Source: Candidatus Hydrogenedentota bacterium (GTDB taxonomy: Bacteria; Hydrogenedentota; Hydrogenedentia; Hydrogenedentales; GCA-2746185). Taken from it: a stretch of 6,974 bases of DNA. The stretch spans positions 1 through 6,974 of the forward strand of contig JASJYE010000127.1 in assembly GCA_030123645.1 (NCBI GenBank), written 5' to 3'. The notes below the pieces were generated by a model. It saw only the letters and a list, made by a program, of their open reading frames with translations. It ran no database searches and was not told the origin of the DNA. Each line of letters starts with the position of its first letter. Position 1 is the first letter of the stretch. The position numbers and the translations under genes were made by a program. This document shows positions 1 to 5,099 of the stretch, one piece after another.

Positions 1-359
1 CTGCATCCCGGGACGTTGCAGGCGATTGTGGACAGAGGACTTTTCGAGAAGGTTCAGGCAATCCTGCAGGGCCGTGCTCTTCAGGTGACGGGACACACCA
101 GAAACCATGAGGACTTCCCGTTGCGAAGGTTTGCAAAGTGCTCGGCTTGTGACACGCGCGTCGCCTCTGGGCAGCGGGTAGCCTCGTACAGCGCCAGCGG
201 CTCCAAAGTGCCTTGTTCCCGGAAGGTGTGACGTACAATTCCGACAATGGATTTGGAACCGCCCGAACTACCTTATTTTTCAATTGGTTAGAGACAAATT
301 CGGGGGCGAATGAAGGTTTGGCGTCCCGTAGGGGATTTGAACCCCTGTTGCCGCCGTGA
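1..359 (+). pseudogene. Remnant of a large serine recombinase (internal deletion plus frameshift), running into tRNA-Glu
   Basis: Two pieces of one protein lie in different frames. Frame 1 is open from the window edge to a TGA at 229-231. It carries a segment typical of the recombinase/zinc-ribbon part of large serine recombinases: LFEKVQAIL, then HEDFPLRRF, then the first zinc-ribbon cysteine pair CSAC. After about base 165 the resemblance stops. Frame 3, open from 153 to a TGA at 357-359, carries the family's usual C-terminus: QRLQSALFPEGVTY, a GTARTTLFFNWLE segment, and LASRRGFEPLLPP. Complete relatives have many more residues between these parts, including the second cysteine pair, so roughly the end of the zinc ribbon and the following coiled region were deleted with a frame change between about 153 and 190. 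The N-terminal catalytic domain would lie left of the window. The last ten or so codons are the antisense of the tRNA 3' half, which marks this as the edge of an old tRNA-targeting element. Family assignment is by recognition, not by search. Confidence 0.82.
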
Positions 360-396
360 AAGGGCGGTGTCCTCGACCAGACTAGACGAACGGGAC
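319..396 (-). tRNA. trnE: tRNA-Glu, anticodon TTC
   Basis: Read on the - strand, a full cloverleaf is visible. The acceptor stem GTCCCGT (396-390) pairs with ACGGGAC (329-323) over seven pairs. The discriminator is G (322) and an encoded CCA follows (321-319). The anticodon stem CCGCC/GGCGG (367-363 with 355-351) holds the loop CTTTCAC, giving anticodon TTC at 360-358. The T stem AGGGG/CCCCT encloses TTCAAAT. The D arm is slightly long (GTCTAG ... GGAC), so the gene is 78 bases with CCA against 76 in the E. coli gene, whose sequence it otherwise resembles closely. It decodes GAA/GAG. Its 3' half overlaps the antisense end of the recombinase remnant by 41 bases, so the 3' half was probably the attachment core and was restored by integration. 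Confidence 0.96.
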
Positions 397-405
397 GTTT
401 GCGTA

Positions 406-417
406 GACCGCGCGGTC
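406..417. repeat. Perfect 12-base palindrome just upstream of tRNA-Glu
   Basis: GACCGCGCGGTC is identical on both strands. It lies nine bases outside the tRNA 5' end, inside the predicted precursor leader. It has no loop, so it is better suited to a DNA-level site or RNA dimer than to a hairpin. The function is unknown, and a short GC-rich palindrome can occur by chance. Confidence 0.4.
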
Positions 418-484
418 GAGTTCAATACCTAAAGGTTAGGTGGACTCGGCGCTGAGTACCTCGCCCCCGGATGAAGGCCAAAAT

Positions 485-513
485 ACTCTAACACACCAGT
501 CTCGCGGGATCAA
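485..513 (-). promoter_or_regulatory. Candidate sigma70-type promoter for tRNA-Glu
   Basis: On the - strand, TTGATC (513-508) and TAGAGT (490-485) are separated by 17 bases. Each box matches 4 of 6 consensus positions, and the spacing is optimal. The expected start is near 478, giving a leader of about 80 bases before the mature tRNA 5' end at 396, which would need RNase P trimming. This is pattern reading only. Confidence 0.45.
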
Positions 514-730
514 CGCGCTCGAGTCTTCGTGGCGGGCTCCCGAGCCGCTTCGGTGGCGGCGGGAAATGCGCATACTCGGGGTAGGGACGTGAACCTTTCA
601 AGCGCCATAGGAACTTTCCTTCACGCTGCGCGAGCGCCCAGTCGGGCGTAGGACGCCGCTTTCATTCCCGTGTGCACAGGATCCGCGGCCTGCGTCCTTC
701 GTCCGCCTCCTTCCAACTCCTGTCGCCTCA

Positions 731-760
731 TTGATTTCGACGCTCCCACGGGACTATCAT
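731..760 (+). promoter_or_regulatory. Candidate sigma70-type promoter for the aminotransferase-flippase pair
   Basis: TTGATT (731-736) and TATCAT (755-760) are separated by 18 bases. The -10 matches 5 of 6 consensus positions and the -35 matches 4 of 6. The expected start is near 767, leaving an untranslated leader of about 130 bases before the ATG at 901. It is the best promoter-like pair I found between the tRNA and the gene. Confidence 0.45.
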
Positions 761-799
761 GGCCCGGCATGGGGGAAGCACAATCGAATTGCGATCCCG

Positions 800-818
800 A
801 GCCGGCGAGGCGGCTTTT
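800..818 (+). promoter_or_regulatory. Weak hairpin with T-run in the operon leader
   Basis: AGCCG (800-804) and CGGCT (811-815) can form a five-pair stem around a six-base loop. Four T residues (815-818) follow at once. It sits between the predicted transcription start and the aminotransferase ATG, so it could act as a weak attenuator. The stem is short and the T-run is poor, so it may mean nothing. Confidence 0.2.
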
Positions 819-900
819 CTGAAGCTAAACGGATACTGATCGGGCCGCGTTCATTTGCATCGTCCCGGGTCGAAACGCTTAGGACAAAGAGCAGGGCATT

Positions 901-2232
901 ATGCGTAGAAATATCCTTCATGACGGCGCGGCGAGCCTCAAATACGAGATCCGCGAAATCGTCTCCGCCGCGCACAGCATCGAGCGCCTCGGGCGGGAAA
1001 TTACGTGGGAGAATATTGGCGATCCCGTGCAGAAAGGGGAGGGGCCGCCGCAGTGGATCCGGGATATTGTGGGCGACCTGGTCAAAGACGTGCCGTCGTG
1101 GGCCTACTGCGATACCGCGGGGGTCCCCGAGACGCGAGAGTTTCTAGCCGAACTCGTCAATCGCCGGGACGGCGTGAGGCTTACGCCGGACGACATCTTT
1201 TTCTTCAACGGCCTGGGCGACGCGGTGGCGAAGGTCTACGGGTTTCTGCGGCGCGAGGCGCGGATCTTGGGGCCGTCGCCGGCCTACAGCACGCATTCTT
1301 CGGCCGAGGCCGCACACTCGGGTTATGGGCATGTGACCTACGACCTCGACCCGTACAACGGCTGGATGCCCGACATAGAGGACATTCGCAACAAGGTCAA
1401 ATACAACGATTCGATCGCCGGTATTTTGTTGTTGTCGCCCGACAATCCGACGGGCGCGGTGTATCCCCGGGAGATTCTCGAGGAGATCGCCGCAATCGCG
1501 AGGGAGTATGACCTCTTTCTTATCGCGGACGAGATCTACGCGCATATCGTGTACAACGGTGGCGCGCGGCTGCACATGAGCGAATGGATCGGCGACGTGC
1601 CCGGCATCGCAATGCGAGGGATCAGTAAGGAGTATCCGTGGCCCGGTGCACGCTGTGGCTGGCTGGAAATTCTGAATAAGGACAAAGACTCGAACTTTTC
1701 GCATTACGTGAACAGTCTCCTGGCGGCGAAACGGCTGGAGGTCTCGTCGACGACGCTGCCGCAGATGTCCATCCCTAAGGTCATGGGCGACCCGCGCTAC
1801 AAGAGTCATCTCAGGGAGCGTGAAAACATGTTTGCAGGCCGGGCCGAAGAATTGGTCGAGGGTTTCCACGGCTGCGAATCTGTCATCCTGAACAAGCCCG
1901 GAGGCGCCTTCTACTTCACGATTATGTTCAAGGATGGAGTGCTTAACGATTCGCGGATGCTGGAGATCGAAGATCTGGGGATCCGAAAGCGGATCGTGCA
2001 GATGACGCAGCAGGTTGAGCCGGACAAACGCTTCGTTTATTACCTCATGGGCGCCACGGGCATCGTGGTGGTGCCGCTGACTGGGTTCCAGTGCTCGCAC
2101 TACGGGTTCCGGGGCACGCTGCTCGAGCACGACGACGAAAAGCGCGCGTGGATTTTCAAGACCCTGCGCGAGGCCATCGACCAATACGTGGGCAGCGGGT
2201 CGGGCGCGACGATCGCCGTCGCGAAGGCCTAG
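901..2232 (+). CDS. PLP-dependent aminotransferase, class I/II (fold type I)
   Basis: A cytoplasmic enzyme expected to move an amino group between an amino acid and a 2-oxo acid using pyridoxal phosphate. The 443 residues carry the family signatures in order. SPDNPTG (179-185) contains the conserved Asn182. IADEIY (208-213) contains Asp210, which contacts the cofactor ring nitrogen. SKEYPWPGARCGW (242-254) contains Lys243, the expected Schiff-base lysine, and Arg251, a likely phosphate contact. GFRGTLL near 402-408 contains Arg404, the likely carboxylate-binding arginine. Length and motif spacing suit a complete member of a subgroup sharing SKEYPWPGARCGW and RFVYYLMG-type blocks, annotated only as a general aminotransferase. 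I cannot name the substrate; AlaA/AspC-like activity is possible. The ATG at 901 has only a weak CAGGG (892-896) as ribosome site. The short Gly/Ser/Ala-rich tail after about 430 looks disordered. It is followed closely by the membrane protein gene. Confidence 0.93.
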   Translation: MRRNILHDGAASLKYEIREIVSAAHSIERLGREITWENIGDPVQKGEGPPQWIRDIVGDLVKDVPSWAYCDTAGVPETREFLAELVNRRDGVRLTPDDIFFFNGLGDAVAKVYGFLRREARILGPSPAYSTHSSAEAAHSGYGHVTYDLDPYNGWMPDIEDIRNKVKYNDSIAGILLLSPDNPTGAVYPREILEEIAAIAREYDLFLIADEIYAHIVYNGGARLHMSEWIGDVPGIAMRGISKEYPWPGARCGWLEILNKDKDSNFSHYVNSLLAAKRLEVSSTTLPQMSIPKVMGDPRYKSHLRERENMFAGRAEELVEGFHGCESVILNKPGGAFYFTIMFKDGVLNDSRMLEIEDLGIRKRIVQMTQQVEPDKRFVYYLMGATGIVVVPLTGFQCSHYGFRGTLLEHDDEKRAWIFKTLREAIDQYVGSGSGATIAVAKA

Positions 2233-2268
2233 CAGCCCTTGCCGATTGTCCCGCAGCAAGGCGTTTGA

Positions 2269-3333
2269 ATGAAGAAATACATTCTGGCGGCGGCCGGGCT
2301 CGTTTTTGGGACCGTGTTGGTATGGCTGCTGTTCCGCAAGGCGGACTGGGGGGAGGTCTTCGCGGTCATTCGGGGCATCAGCCTCCCTTGGCTGGCGCTG
2401 GCCCATATCCCGCTGCTGCTCGCCTTTCCTTTTCGGGTGCAGCGCTGGAGCTATATCGTGCGCGCGGCCCAACCCGTCTCGTTCCGCAAGATGTTCAGCG
2501 CGACGCAAATCGGTTTCCTCGCGAATTTCGTGTTGCCGGGACGAGCCGGGGAGGCCATCCGTGCGCTCGTCTTGACGAGGCTCACGGACATCAAGTTCTC
2601 GAAGTCCTTCGCCTTCGTCGCGCTGGATCGTGTGACGGATCTTTTCGGCCTCATCACGGTCATTGCGGTATCTATCGTGGCATTCCGGCCGACCGGCGGC
2701 GTGAGCATATCGCCGGACACCTTCGGCACCACGAACCCGATTACTTTCACCAATCGGCAGTATCAAATGGGGGCGATTGGGGCGGGGGCGTTCTTGTTTG
2801 TCGTTCTTACGACCTTCGTACTGCTTTACGTGAGGCGGGCCTTTGTTCTCAGACGAGTTCGCGCTGTCCTCGGCGTGGCCTCGCCTAAACTCGCGGAATA
2901 CGTCGCGGGGATGCTCGACCATTTCGCGGACGGGTTGCACGTTTTCCGATCGCCGGGAGACATGTTCAAGGCGGTCCTGTGGTCGTTCCTCACCTGGTCG
3001 GTGGGAATGATCTCGATGGTCTGCCTGCTCGAGGCCTTCGCTATCGACTACCCCTGGTATACGCCCTTCGTCAGTCAAGCGCTCCTCGCCGTGTTCATCG
3101 CGGCGCCGAACACGCCCGGCTTCGTTGGGCAGTTTCATGTGCCCATCGTGCTGGCCCTCGTGATGACCATCCCCAGTATCGACACCGACGCCGCCAAGGC
3201 CTACGCCATCGTCTTTCACCTAATGCAACTGCCGCCTGTCGGTATCCTCGGCGCCTACTGCCTCATGCGAGAACACATGGGGCTGCTACAGCTTCAAAGT
3301 GAAGGCGAGGAGCGTTCACAACGCCACGAGTAA
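2269..3333 (+). CDS. Polytopic membrane protein, LPG-synthase-TM / flippase-like family (UPF0104 type)
   Basis: A 354-residue inner-membrane protein with about eight hydrophobic segments, near residues 4-22, 38-56, 75-92, 122-140, 168-188, 234-256, 265-302 and 312-334. It resembles the membrane domain of lysylphosphatidylglycerol synthase (MprF) and the many stand-alone relatives thought to move lipids across the membrane. Supporting motifs are FRVQRW (55-60), IGFLANFVLPGRAGE (81-95), ALDRVTD (118-124, the family's usual E/D-R pair) and PNTPGFVGQFH (280-290). There is no C-terminal aminoacyl-transferase domain, so it should not make lysyl-PG itself. The start is supported by AAGG at 2258-2261, seven bases before the ATG. 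The gene begins 36 bases after the aminotransferase stop, so one operon is likely. The transported lipid is unknown. A charged tail (345-354) ends the protein. I see no clear terminator after it. Confidence 0.88.
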   Translation: MKKYILAAAGLVFGTVLVWLLFRKADWGEVFAVIRGISLPWLALAHIPLLLAFPFRVQRWSYIVRAAQPVSFRKMFSATQIGFLANFVLPGRAGEAIRALVLTRLTDIKFSKSFAFVALDRVTDLFGLITVIAVSIVAFRPTGGVSISPDTFGTTNPITFTNRQYQMGAIGAGAFLFVVLTTFVLLYVRRAFVLRRVRAVLGVASPKLAEYVAGMLDHFADGLHVFRSPGDMFKAVLWSFLTWSVGMISMVCLLEAFAIDYPWYTPFVSQALLAVFIAAPNTPGFVGQFHVPIVLALVMTIPSIDTDAAKAYAIVFHLMQLPPVGILGAYCLMREHMGLLQLQSEGEERSQRHE

Positions 3334-3439
3334 GCCTACTCGATGCGGCGGCATGCAATGTTCGGCCCCTCAAAAGTAATTCGAACCGCCACCTTTGGGC
3401 CAGCGGCAGATTTGCGGGCAAAGCCTCTTAAAGGATCTT

Positions 3440-3469
3440 TTGACTCTGGCGGCAGCGGCCCTGTAGAGT
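3440..3469 (+). promoter_or_regulatory. Candidate promoter for the hicB antitoxin gene
   Basis: TTGACT (3440-3445) and TAGAGT (3464-3469) are separated by 18 bases and followed by a run of T residues. The -35 matches 5 of 6 consensus positions and the -10 matches 4 of 6. The expected start is near 3476, about 90 bases before the hicB ATG. The rest of 3334-3566 holds no gene I can support. Confidence 0.4.
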
Positions 3470-3566
3470 TTTTTTGCAAGGGAGACCGATTAACGTTATC
3501 GAACTAAGGACGGAGCTTCTCAAATTGCCTTCGCAATAGTAGAGTTACTTTGATAGAGATAGATAA

Positions 3567-3764
3567 ATGGACTACCGCGTGGTCTTGATCGAAAGTGAAA
3601 AGGGCTTCGCCGTAAGTTGTCCCGCGTTGCGAGGATGCCATTCTCAAGGCAAGACGAAAGCCGAGGCGCTTGAAAACATCCGCGATGCGATACACGACTG
3701 GCTCGATGCCGAAGGCGATGAAAAGTCCGTTTTCAGCATTTCCGAAGAAACGGTGACTGTCTAA
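3567..3764 (+). CDS. hicB: Short HicB-family antitoxin, apparently orphaned
   Basis: A 65-residue protein with the compact HicB fold pattern: a first strand DYRVVLIES, then GFAVSCPALRGCHSQGKTKAEALENIRDAI-type residues (13-42), then a WLDAEG helix end and a final strand SEETVTV. The block PALRGCHSQG (19-28) followed by EALENI is highly characteristic. Family knowledge: HicB binds and blocks the HicA mRNA interferase, and longer HicBs also carry a DNA-binding C-terminus. This one is of the short type without such a domain, so autorepression is uncertain. Size and ending are normal for short HicBs, so it looks intact. No strong Shine-Dalgarno precedes the ATG; the upstream bases are A/T-rich with repeated GATA (3552-3564). 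Its base composition looks less G+C-rich than its neighbours, which fits a mobile module. The expected partner begins one base after its stop but is truncated (see hicA remnant). It converges on the permease gene. Confidence 0.85.
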   Translation: MDYRVVLIESEKGFAVSCPALRGCHSQGKTKAEALENIRDAIHDWLDAEGDEKSVFSISEETVTV

Positions 3765-3765
3765 C

Positions 3766-3792
3766 GTGCCGAAGATTCCCGCTCTCAGCCCT
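3766..3792 (+). pseudogene. hicA: Truncated start of a hicA toxin gene (about nine codons)
   Basis: One base after the hicB stop a GTG opens a frame reading M-P-K-I-P-A-L-S-P. This matches the way many HicA toxins begin (MPK-[IL]-P-x-[LI]-[ST]), and the position is where hicA is expected in short hicBA pairs. After the ninth codon the frame reads through the antisense of the permease gene (TRGAGLPRGP onward, Arg/Pro-rich) to a TGA at 3931-3933. None of the expected HicA core appears, neither the helix after the N-terminus nor the Gly-Ser-His RNase motif. The similarity ends at 3790-3792, within the stop codon of the permease on the other strand. I infer that a deletion or rearrangement removed the toxin body. 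The match is short, so chance is possible, but position and sequence agree. Confidence 0.6.
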
Positions 3793-5098
3793 ACTCGTGG
3801 CGCAGGGCTTCCACGGGGTCCATGTCCGCCGCGCGCAACGCCGGATACATGCCGAACACGACGCCGACCACGAGCGAGATTGAAAACGCGAGCGCGGGCG
3901 ACCAAAAAACCACGATGGTCTCTTGACCGGTGAGGCGGGTCACCAACGAGGGGATCAGCACGCCCAGACCGACGCCAATTAGGCCGCCTATTCCAGAGAG
4001 TATGACCGTCTCGGCCAGAAACTGCGTCACAATGTCCCGGCGTTTCGCTCCGAGGGCGCGGCGGATGCCGATTTCCCGCGTGCGTTCCGTTACGCTGGCC
4101 AACATGATGTTCATGATTCCGATACCGCCCACTATCAGGGAAATCGCAGCGATCGAACCCAGTACCACGTTAAAAATTCGCGCGGTCTCTTCCGCCGCGC
4201 GAAGCAGATTCAGCGGAACGATCACCTCATAGTCCTGCTTGTCGTGGTTGATCTCCAGGAGGTCCGCGATGATGAGCGACGTTTCAACGACGTCTTCCAA
4301 CTTCTTAATGCGGACCGTTACCTCGTGGTATTCGACCCGCTCCCTCTCCTGGCTGCCGCTGCTTCGTTTTACGAGAATTTCGCCGAAGCGCGTACGGGCG
4401 GTTGACAAGGGGATATAGACGCTTTTTATGCCTGCCTGTGCGCGCCCACCTTCTTTCGTGCCCCTGCTCCGCGGCTCCATGACGCCGATAACTCGGTAAT
4501 AATCGCTTGCGATACGTACGGAGCGCCCGATGCTGGCGTGCAGGGGGAATAGTTCTTCAACCACTTCGGCGCCGAGGACGCATACGCTTGCGTGCTGGTC
4601 CATTTCAGAGTCGGTGAAGAACCGCCCGCTGGCCACGGCATAATTGCGCATAGCCGGATACCAGGGGACGGTGCCCATGACGTCGCAATCCACGCGCCGC
4701 CCGACGTTCCACACCTTTTTCCTCATAATGCGGCCCGGAACGAGAATTTCTACCGTAGGGATCGTGGCGCGAATCCTCTGGAGGTCTTTCTGCGTAATCC
4801 CATATTCGAGGAAGCTCGCCTGTCCCCGGGCGCCGCTTTCCGATTCGGGAGGCTTTACGCTCACTAGGATGATATTGTGGCTGCCCTGCTGGCGGATCTG
4901 CTCCTGCGCCTCGTAGCCGGCCCCTTCTCCGACGGCCAGCATCGCGATGACCGAGCTTACGCCGAACACGATACCCAACATCGTCAACGAGGAGCGGAGA
5001 CGGTGCAGCCAGAGACTTCGGAAGCCGGCTCGGATCGTACGTTTTACGTAGACCCAACTCAGGTGCGATTCAATGCGATGTTCAACCGGACGCCTCAT
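3791..5098 (-). CDS. MacB/FtsX-type ABC transporter permease (no ATPase domain)
   Basis: A 435-residue inner-membrane protein with MacB-type permease topology. It has a cytoplasmic N-terminus with RSLWLHRLRSSLTMLGI and a first membrane helix at about 36-57. A large periplasmic domain follows (about 60-300, MacB_PCD-like, including GRFFTDSEMD and VCVLGAEVVEELF). Three C-terminal helices lie near 308-333, 361-385 and 399-420. Between helices 2 and 3, TERTREIGIRRALGAKRRDI (337-356) is the conserved coupling region that contacts the ATPase. The end DPVEALRHE is the family's normal ending, so the gene is complete. Unlike MacB, the ATP-binding domain is not fused and no separate one follows. Family role: with a periplasmic adaptor and an outer-membrane channel, extrusion of peptides, lipids, siderophores or drugs from the periplasm; the substrate here is unknown. 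It starts one base after the adaptor stop (TGA-A-ATG), with an AAGG ribosome site inside the adaptor gene. Confidence 0.92.
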   Translation of the reverse strand: MRRPVEHRIESHLSWVYVKRTIRAGFRSLWLHRLRSSLTMLGIVFGVSSVIAMLAVGEGAGYEAQEQIRQQGSHNIILVSVKPPESESGARGQASFLEYGITQKDLQRIRATIPTVEILVPGRIMRKKVWNVGRRVDCDVMGTVPWYPAMRNYAVASGRFFTDSEMDQHASVCVLGAEVVEELFPLHASIGRSVRIASDYYRVIGVMEPRSRGTKEGGRAQAGIKSVYIPLSTARTRFGEILVKRSSGSQERERVEYHEVTVRIKKLEDVVETSLIIADLLEINHDKQDYEVIVPLNLLRAAEETARIFNVVLGSIAAISLIVGGIGIMNIMLASVTERTREIGIRRALGAKRRDIVTQFLAETVILSGIGGLIGVGLGVLIPSLVTRLTGQETIVVFWSPALAFSISLVVGVVFGMYPALRAADMDPVEALRHE

Positions 5099-5099
5099 T

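Larger units (their letters stand above)
397..900. other. Gene-free stretch between tRNA-Glu and the aminotransferase
   Basis: About 500 bases without a convincing gene. The left part is the tRNA leader and its promoter candidate. The leader includes a perfect 12-base palindrome at 406-417 and a CCTAA-AGG-TTAGG inverted repeat at about 428-440. The middle (about 515-730) shows only short chance-level hairpins, for example CGCCC/GGGCG at 635-648, and no open frame resembling a known protein. The right part (731-900) holds a promoter candidate and the leader of the aminotransferase operon. Small open frames on both strands here have no recognisable protein features. Confidence 0.6.

Noticed and set aside
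298..311. ATTCG-CCCC-CGAAT hairpin (minus strand) just downstream of tRNA-Glu as a terminator
   Set aside because: The stem has only five pairs and is A/T-rich with no real T-run. The same bases are former coding sequence of the recombinase.
731..1147. A + strand open frame overlapping the start of the aminotransferase
   Set aside because: It is Arg/Ser-rich, resembles no protein, and more than half lies in the wrong frame of a real gene. Its first bases coincide with the predicted -35 box.
1144..3219. A 691-codon open frame on the minus strand opposite the aminotransferase and flippase genes
   Set aside because: It is antisense to two well-supported genes. It is rich in Arg, Glu, Asp and His with no domain pattern, and it is explained by codon bias in G+C-rich coding DNA.
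3343..3507. A 54-codon + strand open frame between the flippase and hicB genes
   Set aside because: There is no ribosome site, no recognisable motif, and it overlaps the predicted hicB promoter. It does not resemble HicA.
3489..3536. A frame reading INVIELRTELLKLPSQ before hicB, faintly like the start of an addiction-module antitoxin
   Set aside because: It has only about 16 codons, no good start codon and a stop straight after, so the likeness is too short to support.
3504..3905. A minus-strand open frame covering hicB and the end of the permease
   Set aside because: It is antisense to hicB and out of frame with the permease. Its composition is biased and it shows no known motif.
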